From: an uncultured Kordiimonas sp.
Lineage (GTDB): Bacteria; Pseudomonadota; Alphaproteobacteria; Sphingomonadales; Kordiimonadaceae
Direction of reading: 5' to 3'
Length of the DNA stretch: 64,000 bases
Assembly (NCBI GenBank): GCA_947500295.1
Contig: CANMRM010000004.1
Location: 249,663 to 313,662 of the forward strand
The notes beneath the pieces were generated by a model. It was not told the DNA's origin. It saw only the letters and a list, made by a program, of their open reading frames with translations, and did no database searches. Below, in pieces: positions 21,058-31,840 of this stretch. Made by a program: the position numbers and the translations under genes. Each line of letters starts with the position of its first letter. The stretch's first letter is position 1.

Positions 21058-21869
21058 GCTTGCCGGTCCACATGATAGGCTACGGGCAGGGCAGTCAGTG
21101 CCGATACGTGGACAGCGGACAGCAAAAAACCGAGCGTGCCGTTGACGATGAGGAATATGCGGTTGCTCTCGACGCCCATTCCTTCAAGGCCTGAGGCTAT
21201 GAAGGCGCTTGCAAAAAAATACACCAGAAACAGACTGGCGAGGCTTGCAGATGCTGAGCGTGCATTTGGCTGAACCATCTGCCACGCTGCGGCGAGCGAG
21301 GTTGGATGGTCAGCGGCTTCCCTGAGAAGTGCAAAATTTGCGACGGTAAATACGATCACAGCAAACCACACGAGAACAAAGCTACCGGCAAATATTATCA
21401 CCATGGCTAAAAAACCTACCGTGCTGGCCAGCATGCCAAGGATCGTCGCTCCCATGAAAATACCGGTGACAAAAAGAATATTGGCAAGTGTCAGGTGCCA
21501 GAAACTGCGCAGGCTCCGCTCGGCCAGCTTCAATGCGCCACCGCCAGCGGGCACAAATTCGCCGCCGAGGCTGGCGCGGGCCCAAAGCACCAGCGAAGCT
21601 GCATTCACGAGAGTGGACAGCAGCTGGCCCCAGACCAGTGTCGGCCAACCGCTGGTGATGAGGTCAACCGCCTGACTTGATGCGGTCTCCTCGTTTGCAG
21701 GCTCAAACACGGCGGCAATAGCGGTCATCAACTCGTAGGCCGGTGCAGACACAATGCTGACAACCAGACCCGTCAGGACCGCAAGCAGCATCAGCAGGTG
21801 TGAGCGTGCCTTCACAATTGCAAACGCGTGGATAAGCATTTCTGCTATTTTTGGCTGATATGTGCTCAC
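21054..21869 (-). CDS. multi-pass membrane protein of unknown function
   Basis: About six hydrophobic segments; no recognised catalytic motif. Confidence 0.65.
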   Translation of the reverse strand: MSTYQPKIAEMLIHAFAIVKARSHLLMLLAVLTGLVVSIVSAPAYELMTAIAAVFEPANEETASSQAVDLITSGWPTLVWGQLLSTLVNAASLVLWARASLGGEFVPAGGGALKLAERSLRSFWHLTLANILFVTGIFMGATILGMLASTVGFLAMVIIFAGSFVLVWFAVIVFTVANFALLREAADHPTSLAAAWQMVQPNARSASASLASLFLVYFFASAFIASGLEGMGVESNRIFLIVNGTLGFLLSAVHVSALTALPVAYHVDRQA

Positions 21870-21979
21870 TATGGGGTCCGGCCCTGAATGTTCTGGCGGC
21901 AGTCACTTTGAAGGCATGACATTTTGCCTTAAGTCATTAACTTATGATCCGTTCCGGCATCACACAAGGGGAGAGTGGC

Positions 21980-22777
21980 ATGTTTAGTGATCAGGTTGTT
22001 TGGCTTACCGGTGCGTCCTCCGGTATTGGGGAAGCACTGGCATATGAAATGATTGGAAAAAACGCGAAACTGATCCTGTCTTCGCGGCGAAAGCCTGAGC
22101 TTGAGCGGGTGCGGGAAGGATGCCTGCAACGAGGTGCGAACGCCGAAGATATCCTGATCCTGCCGCTCGATGTGACGGACGAAGCGGCCATGCCAGCTGT
22201 TGTCGACGAGGCATACCGACAGTGGGGCAGGATCGATATGCTCCTGAATAATGCTGGTATTTCACAGCGTTCGCTTTGTGTGGATACCGACATGGCAACA
22301 TATCGCACGCTTTTTGACGTTGATGTGTTTGGCCAGATTGCGCTGACCAAGCTGGTGCTGCCGATCATGATAGAGCAGGGCACGGGTCACCTGGCGGTGA
22401 CGGCATCGGTTGCTGGCAAGATCGGTGCGGCGAAACGAACCGGCTACTGTGCTGCCAAACACGCCATGATGGGCTTTTTTGATGCACTACGAACCGAAGT
22501 AACACGGCATGGTATTCATGTAACAACAATCACGCCCGGTTATATCCGCACGGCAATCTCGGAGAATGCCCTCAAAGGCGATGGTTCCGTGTTTGGAGAA
22601 ACGGACAAGAATATCGCGGGTGGCATGGATGTAAGCAAATGTGCGCAGGTGATTATGCGTGGCTTTGAAAAAGGCAAGTATGAAATCCCGGTTGGGGAAG
22701 GTATCGAGATGAAAGCCTTGCTCCTGAAGCGGTTTTTCCCCAACAAGCTTTTCAAAATGGCCGAGAAGATAGGCTGA
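21980..22777 (+). CDS. short-chain dehydrogenase/reductase
   Basis: 'VVWLTGASSGIGEALAYEM', 'LLNNAGIS', 'GYCAAKHAMMGF' (YxxxK). Confidence 0.93.
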   Translation: MFSDQVVWLTGASSGIGEALAYEMIGKNAKLILSSRRKPELERVREGCLQRGANAEDILILPLDVTDEAAMPAVVDEAYRQWGRIDMLLNNAGISQRSLCVDTDMATYRTLFDVDVFGQIALTKLVLPIMIEQGTGHLAVTASVAGKIGAAKRTGYCAAKHAMMGFFDALRTEVTRHGIHVTTITPGYIRTAISENALKGDGSVFGETDKNIAGGMDVSKCAQVIMRGFEKGKYEIPVGEGIEMKALLLKRFFPNKLFKMAEKIG

Positions 22778-22785
22778 AAATGATC

Positions 22786-22824
22786 GAAAAAAAACAGGCC
22801 ACTATATCAACGAATAGTGGCCTG
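22786..22824 (-). terminator. Rho-independent terminator for the minus-strand porin-like gene
   Basis: CAGGCCACTAT-atcaacga-ATAGTGGCCTG perfect 11-bp stem; plus-strand A-run immediately 5' (GAAAAAAAA) is a T-run on the minus strand. Confidence 0.85.
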
Positions 22825-22839
22825 TGAATGGCTGAGTGC

Positions 22840-24045
22840 TCAGTAGTTCACCGTTAGTCGAACGTCAAAGCTCTGAACTGTGTTCCCGCGTACCTCATCA
22901 ATTGAAAACTCGCCAGCAACACTAAAAGCAGACGAAAGGTTCCGCCAAACGCCGATCCGGTAGGTGTTGATATCCGCCTCGGTTGCTCGTGCGAAATCGA
23001 AATATGCTGATGTGGTTTCGCTTGCGTGCCAAGTCGTTTCCGCGATGAGATAGGTCTCATCCTCCAGAGTTTGAGCCAGCGCACGATCAATATCGATATA
23101 TTCGAGTGACAGGTCAAAATGCTCATTTTGATAACCAAGACCAACGTCGAAAATTGGCTCTGCATGACCGGTGGCCGTGACATATCTTTTCTCGTAGCCG
23201 ATAGACCCGTAAAACCCTGAGTTAAACAGGTTTGACCCACGCACCTGCACAAAATAGTTGTCGCTTAAATCAGAGCCGATCCCCAATGCATCATCACCGT
23301 CCCGTTGGTCAAACAGCCCGGCCCTCAGCGACCATTGGTCATTGAATGTGTATGTGCCTATGATAGATGGGCCAAGCTGATTGGAGACTGCAAAAGCACC
23401 CGCAGCACCGTATTCAAGAGACCCTTGCAGAGACCTGTCCACGGGAAAGCCGTTGGGTTTGAGGCCAAACAAAAGGGGTTGCGCACCGGCGCTCAAGGTG
23501 AAATTGCTACCAGCAATCCTGTCCCAGACGACATAGGCGTCTGCCAAAACCACATCGCCGCGGAAACTGCCGCCTAGATCCGTTGTGTTGCCGGTGCCAA
23601 GTACCAGCACACCCGTGATATTGTCCTTATGAAATTTAGTTGCTAATGCTGCGCGTGAGACACCCAGGCTGTCATCACCCTGGGTGTTGCCATGCCGGTC
23701 ACCAATACTGTAATCAGCACGAATAAAGCCGCCGATTTCCACGGAATATCCTTTGCCCGTTTTCCATCCGGGCGTGTCCTGTGATTGGGGCACGGTCGCA
23801 TCTTGTTTTGGTGTCGTCGGTTTTCCATCGACTTCATCGATAAGTTTCAGGTCTTGTTGGTCCCGCAAGCCCCGCAAAGCATCCTGAAGCGATTTAATCT
23901 GCTTCTGTTGTTCCTGAATCAACTGCCACATGTCGCTTGCGCTTGGTGACTGTTGGTCGTTTTCATTGGCGAATGCGGTCGGACTGACCAAAAAGCTGCT
24001 CGCGACAAGACTGTGAATTATGAATTTCCTGCTAGTCATTTCCAC
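22840..24045 (-). CDS. porin-like outer-membrane protein (DcaP-like) with N-terminal coiled coil
   Basis: Signal peptide, coiled-coil 'LIQEQQKQIKSLQDALRGLRDQQ', then beta-barrel alternation starting 'VEIGGFIRADYSIGDRHG', ending 'SFDVRLTVNY' (terminal aromatic). Confidence 0.8.
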   Translation of the reverse strand: MEMTSRKFIIHSLVASSFLVSPTAFANENDQQSPSASDMWQLIQEQQKQIKSLQDALRGLRDQQDLKLIDEVDGKPTTPKQDATVPQSQDTPGWKTGKGYSVEIGGFIRADYSIGDRHGNTQGDDSLGVSRAALATKFHKDNITGVLVLGTGNTTDLGGSFRGDVVLADAYVVWDRIAGSNFTLSAGAQPLLFGLKPNGFPVDRSLQGSLEYGAAGAFAVSNQLGPSIIGTYTFNDQWSLRAGLFDQRDGDDALGIGSDLSDNYFVQVRGSNLFNSGFYGSIGYEKRYVTATGHAEPIFDVGLGYQNEHFDLSLEYIDIDRALAQTLEDETYLIAETTWHASETTSAYFDFARATEADINTYRIGVWRNLSSAFSVAGEFSIDEVRGNTVQSFDVRLTVNY

Positions 24046-24318
24046 CTCCCTAGAATTTCAAACTCTCACATGTTTGAAAGGAGACCCCCATGAGGTGAGA
24101 AAACTAGTTTCCTAGTATAAACAATAGGTTAAAGAGATTTGGCGAGCATTTTGAAATGCACGCACTGGTACAAGTCTATGGTTAATCAAGTATGAAGCTA
24201 TGTTTTGGGAGGCGCTGTTTATATGAGTATTGGAACTTCGCGAATAACGGCAAAGTTGTATTTAAAGTCATCAAAATAACTGCAAAACTATCGATTAATT
24301 CGTGATTTTTGCAGAGAA

Positions 24319-25038
24319 TTAGAGGATTCTTGGGTCTTCGCCACCAGGTGTCCGTTGAAGCTGACTCCAGCGTTCCTCGATCCCACGACTGTAATCTGAG
24401 GCAGAACCTGGTTGTAGCCGGTGCCGGGATTTCCTCCGGTCTGGCAGAAAGCGTTCCCACCAGTGCAGGCTCAGATCAGGGCGGTTTGCGGGCTCAATGA
24501 TTTCGAAATCCACGTTTGGCAATCCTGCACCCAAATCCAGAAATTCTACATCCATCACATGGTCATGGGCCGGTACAAGCCGGTCATTGGTACTGCTGTA
24601 GCAGGGTTTGCGGCGATATACGGAACAGCCCACGATATAGTTGGCATCGCCGCCCTGATCTGTCATTGGCAGATATAGTGAGTGTACGCAGCGGCGCTTG
24701 CCGCTTTTGGTCGTGATGTTTTCGGTGATGACCGCAGCGCAAGGCTGGTCCAGCACGGCGGCGTATAGCTTGGCGCTGTTTTCGCGCATGCTGGGCGCGG
24801 TCAGGTCGAAGGAATTCATGCCGATGAACGGGGAACGCCAGCTATCATTGCTGGCAGTACCAATCATGGTGACGTGAACCTGGTAGCGCTGGTGCCTTTT
24901 CAAAAGACTGAGGCGGGGCATCATTTCATGGAGGTCAGTTGGCAACAGGTTTTGCCGCGTCGGAAGCAGTGCACTCCCATCGCGTGGTAAAGACTTCCAG
25001 TAATCAAACAACTGTTCCAACACACCGGACAGGGGCAT
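24319..25038 (-). CDS. PAS_5-like PAS domain protein
   Basis: 'YWKSLPRDGSALLPTRQNLLPTDLHEMMPRLSLL.....YQVHVTMIGTASNDSWRSPFIGMNSFDL'. Confidence 0.7.
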   Translation of the reverse strand: MPLSGVLEQLFDYWKSLPRDGSALLPTRQNLLPTDLHEMMPRLSLLKRHQRYQVHVTMIGTASNDSWRSPFIGMNSFDLTAPSMRENSAKLYAAVLDQPCAAVITENITTKSGKRRCVHSLYLPMTDQGGDANYIVGCSVYRRKPCYSSTNDRLVPAHDHVMDVEFLDLGAGLPNVDFEIIEPANRPDLSLHWWERFLPDRRKSRHRLQPGSASDYSRGIEERWSQLQRTPGGEDPRIL

Positions 25039-25127
25039 GGCAGCCTCCTCTCAGCACCAACAGTCATATGTGACCCAGCGCCAAGCATGCGGGTGCAGAG
25101 GAGCAATTTCAAGACAAGGGGACTGAC

Positions 25128-25607
25128 CTAATTCTGGCCCGGTTTTTGACGCGCTTCAAACGTTTGAATCTGCTGTGTGATTCCCTCGGCCAAGTCATTG
25201 GGAATGGGAAAGACCAGGTGGTACTGTGCAATTTTCCAGCCGGCGTTTGTGCGAATCAGTACACCGGTACCCCGGCTGGTGCCATATTTTGCGTTTACCA
25301 GCAATTCGTCAAACCAGGCGTGATCACCGTCCGGCGTAAGATCAATATTGCGTTCCGTCATGCGGTAGGTCCAGCCACTGGTAGGTGCGGCATAGGCCTG
25401 GAAGGTTGGTTTGTCCCAGCGTTCCGAGGCGTCGGTGCCCAGAAAAATTGCATCGTCGGTATACAGTGAAAAATAACGCGCCCAATCTGCGGCCGCGGCG
25501 GCAGAGTGCAAATCATCAAGAACGGCGGAGATATCGGATTTATCGTCTGCCTTGACGTTTCCGACTACAAAAAACATCACAAAAACAAGTGTATATATTG
25601 ATTTCAT
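25128..25607 (-). CDS. secreted SnoaL/NTF2-like protein
   Basis: Signal peptide; 'ISAVLDDLHSAAAAADWARYFSLYTDDAIFLGTDASERW...GVLIRTNAGWKIAQYHLVFPIPN'. Confidence 0.8.
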   Translation of the reverse strand: MKSIYTLVFVMFFVVGNVKADDKSDISAVLDDLHSAAAAADWARYFSLYTDDAIFLGTDASERWDKPTFQAYAAPTSGWTYRMTERNIDLTPDGDHAWFDELLVNAKYGTSRGTGVLIRTNAGWKIAQYHLVFPIPNDLAEGITQQIQTFEARQKPGQN

Positions 25608-25633
25608 GAGACTCTCCTTTAGGCGCATTTCCT

Positions 25634-27133
25634 TTAGCGGGTTTCGACGATTTCGCCGGACTTGATGCGTGCGAGATAGCTTTGCAAATCGCGCTTGAGC
25701 TCCGGCGCGAGGAAGTAAATCCCGATAATGTTCGGTATGGCCATCAGGAAGAACATACCATCCATAAGGTCATACACGACCTGCGGGCTCCAAACAGCGC
25801 CGGGGATCAGTAGCACACAGTAGGTGACCTTGAAGATGGTCATGGACCGGTCGCTGCCTCCCCAAATGAATTCCCAGACCTTACTGGAATAGTATCCCCA
25901 GCTGATGATGGTGGAAAATCCGAACAGGAAGGCGGCTATCGCCAGGACAATCGGGAACCAGCTGATAACGCTGCCAAAGGCGGCTGATGTCATGGAGATG
26001 CCCTGGACTTCCTGACCGACCATATAGTTGCCAGTGATGACAATCACGAGCGCCGTCATGGTGGAGACAACGACGGTGTCGATAAAAGGCTCCATCAGGG
26101 CAACCATGCCTTCAGAGACGGGCTCCCGTGTCTTGGCGGCGGCGTGCGCCATCGAGGCGGAACCCAGTCCGGCTTCGGTGGAATAAACAGCCCGCTTCAT
26201 TCCGATGATGATAACACCGGCTATCCCGCCCGCGATGCCTTCGGGGTTAAATGCCCCTTCAAAAATGGTGACAAAAGCCGCCGGTACTTCGGTGATATGA
26301 CCAAGGATGATCACCAGGGCACCCGCGATATAAACTGTGGCCATCAGGGGCACAAGCTTGGCAGTGACGCCGCCGATTGACCGGATGCCGCCGATGATAA
26401 CAACCGCGGTGAGGATCGCGAGCAGAACGCCGTATATCCAGCTGCTGGCTTCGCTTTCGAAGCCGGTAACAAAACTGATCGCTTCAAACGACTGGTTGAC
26501 CTGCGCCACTTGCAGGATACTGGGAAACGCCAGAATGGCGTATGTCCAGGCCAGGGCTTTGCCGAATTTGGACCAGCCGCGCGCGCTCAGGCCTTTTTCG
26601 AGGAAATACATGGGTCCGCCAGCGACCGTTCCATCCTCGCGAACTTCCCTGTATTTTACAGCCAGCGTGCATTCCGCGAACTTCAGGCTCATGGCACACA
26701 GACCAATGATAATCATCCAGAAGGTTGCGCCCGGACCACCGATTGAGATCGCAACGGCAACGCCGGCGATGTTACCAAGACCTACAGTGCCCGAAAGCGC
26801 GGTGGACAAGGCCTGGAACTGTGTGACTTCGCCGGGCGCGTTCACGTCTTCATAGTGGCCGCGTACAATTTTTGAAGCTTGCCGGAAACCACGCAGGTTA
26901 ATGAACGCGAAATAGATGGTGAGGAAGAACATCGGCGCGCCCATCCAGACCACGATCCACGGCATGTTTGCACCAAAAAGCGTGACTTCACTGAAAACGA
27001 AATTGCTAAAAGCGGTAATGACGTCGCTGGTTATGCGGACAAAGGCTGACCCTTCGCCGTCTTGCGCCGATGCGGCGGCGCTGACGCTCAGCAGGGCTAA
27101 AAAGCCCAGTAATAAACGATTGATGGTAAACAC
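25634..27133 (-). CDS. alanine/glycine:cation symporter (AGCS family)
   Basis: 'TQFQALSTALSGTVGLGNIAGVAVAISIGGPGATFWMIIIGLCAMSLKFAECTLAVKYRE'. Confidence 0.93.
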   Translation of the reverse strand: MFTINRLLLGFLALLSVSAAASAQDGEGSAFVRITSDVITAFSNFVFSEVTLFGANMPWIVVWMGAPMFFLTIYFAFINLRGFRQASKIVRGHYEDVNAPGEVTQFQALSTALSGTVGLGNIAGVAVAISIGGPGATFWMIIIGLCAMSLKFAECTLAVKYREVREDGTVAGGPMYFLEKGLSARGWSKFGKALAWTYAILAFPSILQVAQVNQSFEAISFVTGFESEASSWIYGVLLAILTAVVIIGGIRSIGGVTAKLVPLMATVYIAGALVIILGHITEVPAAFVTIFEGAFNPEGIAGGIAGVIIIGMKRAVYSTEAGLGSASMAHAAAKTREPVSEGMVALMEPFIDTVVVSTMTALVIVITGNYMVGQEVQGISMTSAAFGSVISWFPIVLAIAAFLFGFSTIISWGYYSSKVWEFIWGGSDRSMTIFKVTYCVLLIPGAVWSPQVVYDLMDGMFFLMAIPNIIGIYFLAPELKRDLQSYLARIKSGEIVETR

Positions 27134-27268
27134 GTTTTTCCCCTGAGCAGTGAGGAGAACCTGCGACTGCCCTTCTTCTAAACTCTCCGCGCTTACCCTA
27201 GAAGACGGTCCGCGCGGAGGGAAGCAGAAAGTGGAAGCTACGCCATCATTCCCAAGTTGGCGGCTTTG

Positions 27269-28351
27269 CTAGCGCAAATTATAACTGAACTTGTACTTTA
27301 CGCCTTCGGTGTCGACTGCTTCGCCATTTTCGTATCGGGGCGCGTACCTGAATTTTGCGACGGCATCCAGAGATGCTTGAGCGAAGGCGTCATGCCCGTT
27401 TAGTTCTATTACGGTCGGCGATTGGACAAATCCATCTTTGTCGACAGTAATTTCAACGATTGCGTACCCTTCTTTGCCGGATCGTTGGGCGCTTACGGGA
27501 TAAATGGGTCTTACCTGATATACAGGATCAAAGTCCTGGTCGGGCTTTAGCGGCGCCTTTGCACCTATGGCCCTGCAGTGTTTGGTGGCTTCGTCCCTCA
27601 ATCCCATTTTTTCATATGCTTCGATAAGAAAAGCGTGGTTGGTCATGGTGTTTGAACTATTGGGAGCGAGCTCTTCATAAATGCTGAGGCTGGCGAGAAG
27701 GTGCTTTGTTGCCTTCTTGTGCCGTTGCCGCGCCATTTGATACTGCCCAATGTAAAACTCTGTCTCTGCAAGATACGGGGCTGCACGTCCGGCGTCTGCT
27801 TTTTCGAGAGCATCTCTGGCTTTGTTAAGCAGGCGAAGGGCTTCTTTAGACTGTGCTTCATGGAGAGCAATTTTCCCCATTTCCACGCGGATAATACCCA
27901 GCATCAGGTTACTGTCCGGAAAATGTGTTTCTGCAAGCTTCAGCACCCTGCGGTATATTTTCCTGGCTTTACCCAATGTACCCAGGTCAGCGCTGTTTGC
28001 TGCCAGGTCCATAAGTGGGTCAATCAACTCTGCAGCGTCTTCACCATGGAGTGCTTCATGGCGATCAACTGCTTTTTGCAGGATTTTTCGAGCTTCCTCT
28101 TTGTCTTTTATCAAGCGACCATAGTTCAGAAGTAACGCTGCTGTATTTTTGTGATCCGGGCCAAACACCAATTCGCCGTACTCATAGGCTACTTTGGCAT
28201 GGTCCAGAGCCTGCCAGGGGTTTCCGGCGGCTACAGCAGCCTGATAGGCTTTGTACGCATCGCGGAACGCTTTTTGGTCCGATTTTTCATCTGCAAAAAC
28301 GGCACTGCTTGCCAGTGAAACAGCCATCGCCACATAAAGAAATCGTTTCAT
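27269..28351 (-). CDS. TPR protein with C-terminal TonB-like domain
   Basis: TPR helices, then 'VYQVRPIYPVSAQRSGKEGYAIVEITVDKDGFVQSPTVIELNGHDAFAQASLDAVAKFRYAPRYENGEAVDTEGVKYKFSYNL'. Confidence 0.85.
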   Translation of the reverse strand: MKRFLYVAMAVSLASSAVFADEKSDQKAFRDAYKAYQAAVAAGNPWQALDHAKVAYEYGELVFGPDHKNTAALLLNYGRLIKDKEEARKILQKAVDRHEALHGEDAAELIDPLMDLAANSADLGTLGKARKIYRRVLKLAETHFPDSNLMLGIIRVEMGKIALHEAQSKEALRLLNKARDALEKADAGRAAPYLAETEFYIGQYQMARQRHKKATKHLLASLSIYEELAPNSSNTMTNHAFLIEAYEKMGLRDEATKHCRAIGAKAPLKPDQDFDPVYQVRPIYPVSAQRSGKEGYAIVEITVDKDGFVQSPTVIELNGHDAFAQASLDAVAKFRYAPRYENGEAVDTEGVKYKFSYNLR

Positions 28352-28434
28352 GATCGCCCCCATGATGAATCAATGAACCCCATAAGGGGAGGCTATCCAA
28401 TGCATTAATTGTCATCAAGACAAATATGCTAGTG

Positions 28435-28959
28435 TCAGGTTTCCCCGAAGCGTGGCATCAGTTCGACAAAGTTGCAGGGCCTGAAACGGTTGTCGAGCTG
28501 GGTGACAAGGATTTTGTCCCAACCGTCCTTTACGGCACCGGTTGAACCGGGCAGGGCAAACATAAGGGTGGTACCTGATATGCCGCCTGTCGCGCGGCTC
28601 TGGATCGTGCTTGTGCCAATGAGGTCATAGGAAAGCATGCGGAACAACTCGCCAAATCCGGGAATGGCTTTGGTATACAAGGCTTCAAAACACTCCGGGG
28701 TCACGTCGCGACCCGTTATGCCGGTGCCCCCGGTTGAAATGATCACCTGAATTTCATTGTCTGCGATCCAGGCTTTCAGTTGCTCTGTGATGGACGGCTT
28801 GTCATCTTTGACAATCGTGCGTGCCTCAATGATGTGCCCAGCTGCTTCGGCGCGGGCGGCCAGAGTATCGCCAGAACGGTCATCCGCCGTGGTTCGGGTG
28901 TCCGAAATCGTCATTATCCCTAGTTTTACAGGGATAAAGTCGCGGTTTTCATCAATCAT
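28435..28959 (-). CDS. moaB: molybdenum cofactor biosynthesis protein B
   Basis: '[53 protein letters not shown]'. Confidence 0.9.
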   Translation of the reverse strand: MIDENRDFIPVKLGIMTISDTRTTADDRSGDTLAARAEAAGHIIEARTIVKDDKPSITEQLKAWIADNEIQVIISTGGTGITGRDVTPECFEALYTKAIPGFGELFRMLSYDLIGTSTIQSRATGGISGTTLMFALPGSTGAVKDGWDKILVTQLDNRFRPCNFVELMPRFGET

Positions 28960-30748
28960 CTGCTGTCACATTCGTTGAGTTTTTGGTCAGGCGAATAGCC
29001 CGTTGCATTGCATCCGGCGTTTCGTCCGAATCCAGGTAATTAAGTGTTGGCCAGGCACCTGATGCCAGAGTATCGAGGCTCGGCGTGGGTTGCCCAATAC
29101 GCATCCGATACAGCCAAAGGTTCGCCATGACGCGCTCAATGTAATTGCGCGTCTCGTAAAAGCTGATGGACTCGATGAAAAGCAAAGGGTCGACACCAAA
29201 ATCCACTTCCCGTCGCCAACTGAGCAAACTGCCGGGGCCACCATTGTAGGCGGCAAGTGCCATCAGCAGATTGTCCTCCACATATTGGGTGCCCAGAAGA
29301 TACTCAATATACTGCTGACCCAGTGCAATGTTGAACTCTGGCTCATACAGCTGGTTGCGGCTGCGGCGCAGTAGCGCGCGGTTGTTGGTGATGTAACTTG
29401 CTGTTGCAGGCATCACCTGCATGAGGCCACCTGCGCCAACCCTGCTGCGTGCCCGGCTTCTGAAGTCGCTTTCCTTGCGCACCATGGCAAAAATCATGGC
29501 GCGGTCCACCGTAAAGCCACCCGCCGGTTGCCAGTTTGGTAGCGGATAACGTGTTGCGACAGGGGCAGGGTCGCCCGTGCCACCAACACGACCAAGCCTG
29601 ATTTGTATGGCTGGCAGGTTAAGAGCGGTAGCGAATGCCAGCATATCGTCCTGTACACCAACACCTTCGCGGCCCCACAAAAGTCGAAGCTCTTCATCGG
29701 CCACATCATCCCTGCCAACTTCAACGAGAGCGATGGCGCGGCGTGTTGCCGGGAAACGTAAAAGATGTTCAACGGCGGACGGCTGCAGCGGAGGAATTGA
29801 CCAGTCAATGTCCGGGGTTATGCCCAATTGCCGTGCGGCGATCAGGCCATAGAAAGTCTCGACATAATTGGCGGCGGACTTCAGGTGGTCTGTTGCTTCC
29901 GCTGTTTGGCCAAGCCTGAGGGCTGCTCTGCCGGCCCAGTATGCACCAGCCGATAGCAGCCAGTCTCCTGCACGCTCGGAGTTTGCCAGAGCGTCGAAAT
30001 GGACATAGGCGTTGTCCAGATTTCCGCGCCGCCAATGGGCGAGACCGGCGATCCAGTCAACCTGTGGCACGATTTCGCGTGAGAATTCGGCGCCCAGTTC
30101 GGCAAACTTCATGGCGCGAAAGTCGTCGCCTTCATAGTAGTAGCTTGCCGAAATTCGCTCGAGCGCTTGTGCTTTTTCATGGTCTGCCAATAACCCCCTG
30201 GCATCCATGGCCCAATATCGCTTTTCCGCGCGTTCGGGCGTGCCGCGTCGCACGTACCGTCGCACATTGGCCAAAAACGTCGTCACTGCCTTGCGTTCCA
30301 GCCGGCTGCGCCGCGGTACTGGCGGTTTTGGAAGTGCCGATTGTCCTGTAACGCCGGGATAACGGGTTTTTTCAGGTGACCTTGGTGCCCTCGCATTGCC
30401 CTGGCGCCTTTTTGCTAGCCGGTAGACCCGCCAGGCGTTCGGATGGTCCGCAAATCGCTTCATCCAGGCCGCCAGCTCGCTGTAGTTGCTGCGGTAGCCT
30501 GTCGGATGCATGAGTTTTTCAAATTGCACGTGACCAAGCAGGATGGTGTTGTCCAGCCTGTCAATCAGGCGCTGTGCTTCCTCCCACTTTGCCTGCTGGT
30601 GCAGTTCAAAAATGCGTTGGTATCGCTCGATGTCCTCCTGCGAGAGGACTTCAGGAATTTTAGCACTTGAAGCCGGCTGGGCCTGCACAGTAGCGCCCAA
30701 TAGAGTGACAGCAATTGCCCCAATCATGAAATGCAAAACTGGTTTCAT
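28952..30748 (-). CDS. soluble lytic murein transglycosylase
   Basis: Signal peptide at [24 protein letters not shown]; '[32 protein letters not shown]', '[13 protein letters not shown]...[14 protein letters not shown]'. Confidence 0.9.
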   Translation of the reverse strand: MKPVLHFMIGAIAVTLLGATVQAQPASSAKIPEVLSQEDIERYQRIFELHQQAKWEEAQRLIDRLDNTILLGHVQFEKLMHPTGYRSNYSELAAWMKRFADHPNAWRVYRLAKRRQGNARAPRSPEKTRYPGVTGQSALPKPPVPRRSRLERKAVTTFLANVRRYVRRGTPERAEKRYWAMDARGLLADHEKAQALERISASYYYEGDDFRAMKFAELGAEFSREIVPQVDWIAGLAHWRRGNLDNAYVHFDALANSERAGDWLLSAGAYWAGRAALRLGQTAEATDHLKSAANYVETFYGLIAARQLGITPDIDWSIPPLQPSAVEHLLRFPATRRAIALVEVGRDDVADEELRLLWGREGVGVQDDMLAFATALNLPAIQIRLGRVGGTGDPAPVATRYPLPNWQPAGGFTVDRAMIFAMVRKESDFRSRARSRVGAGGLMQVMPATASYITNNRALLRRSRNQLYEPEFNIALGQQYIEYLLGTQYVEDNLLMALAAYNGGPGSLLSWRREVDFGVDPLLFIESISFYETRNYIERVMANLWLYRMRIGQPTPSLDTLASGAWPTLNYLDSDETPDAMQRAIRLTKNSTNVTADD

Positions 30749-31581
30749 GCTTCCAACTCCGCCAGGCGGTGTTTTGCAGCCAACAGGTCCCGCCAGGCAA
30801 GGCCTTTGAGATGAGGCTGCCTGAGCAGGTAGGCTGGATGGAAAATCGGCAGCGCAGGGATATCGCGCCCGCCAACAGGCAGAGTTTTCCAACGACCCCG
30901 CAAGCGGGTAATTCCTTCTGTCGTTGCCAATAGCGCCTTTGCTGAAACACCACCAAACATGAGCAACAGTTTGGGTGATGCCAGTTCTATGTGGCGCCTG
31001 ACAAAGGGCAGGCACATGGCGATAACTGCGTCATCCGGTGCGCGGTTGCCAAGGGGTCGCCAAGGCAGGATGTTGGAAATATAGACATTTTCTTCTCGGC
31101 TCATGCCCGCTGCAGCAAGCATGCGATCCAGAAGCTGACCTGAAACACCAACAAATGGCTTGCCGACCCTGTCCTCGTCCGCACCAGGAGCCTCACCAAC
31201 GATCATCACCGGCGCGCCAGCGACACCGTCCGAAAACACGAGGTTTTTTGCGGACCGCTTCAACAAGCCGCCGTCAAAAGCCTCCATCGCCGCTTTCAGC
31301 TCCTCAAGAGAGTTGGCTCCAGCAGCAGCACTTGTTGCGGCGTCAGCGTTGCCACCCGCGATGGACTGAACTGGTTTGGCCGCGATTGGCCGTGGGCCGC
31401 GCGTTTCGGGTGGCGGACTTTGGTACGGGCTGGATTGTCCTGTTGCTGCCGTTGCCCGTGCCGGAGCTGGAGCAGTGAAACGATCCTGCGGCTCGTCGCC
31501 AATCGCTTCATCAGCTCCCATGGCTAATTGCCACGCCAGAAGGCTGCCGGGATCACTTGAATGCGGGAGTTCAGCTGTCAT
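30745..31581 (-). CDS. uracil-DNA glycosylase, family 4-like
   Basis: '[30 protein letters not shown]', '[17 protein letters not shown]', '[18 protein letters not shown]'. Confidence 0.85.
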   Translation of the reverse strand: MTAELPHSSDPGSLLAWQLAMGADEAIGDEPQDRFTAPAPARATAATGQSSPYQSPPPETRGPRPIAAKPVQSIAGGNADAATSAAAGANSLEELKAAMEAFDGGLLKRSAKNLVFSDGVAGAPVMIVGEAPGADEDRVGKPFVGVSGQLLDRMLAAAGMSREENVYISNILPWRPLGNRAPDDAVIAMCLPFVRRHIELASPKLLLMFGGVSAKALLATTEGITRLRGRWKTLPVGGRDIPALPIFHPAYLLRQPHLKGLAWRDLLAAKHRLAELEA

Positions 31582-31840
31582 GCCGTATTGGTTTCCTTTA
31601 TGCCGGACAATCATAAGGGCCTATCGGTCCAAATTGCATCAAAAATTTGACGCTCTTGTGCCAGTTGATCAATTTTGATCAAAAGCTGAGCCAATATGAG
31701 CAATCGCAAGTGTTTGACCTTTGCATGAGGCGCGGGCATAAGACTTGAAAATGCATGATCCCGGACCAGTTTAGGGCGCAGACAAACGATTTTGAGACCG
31801 CAGGACATTTCTGGGTCTTTTGTAAAGTAAGGAGCGGAAC

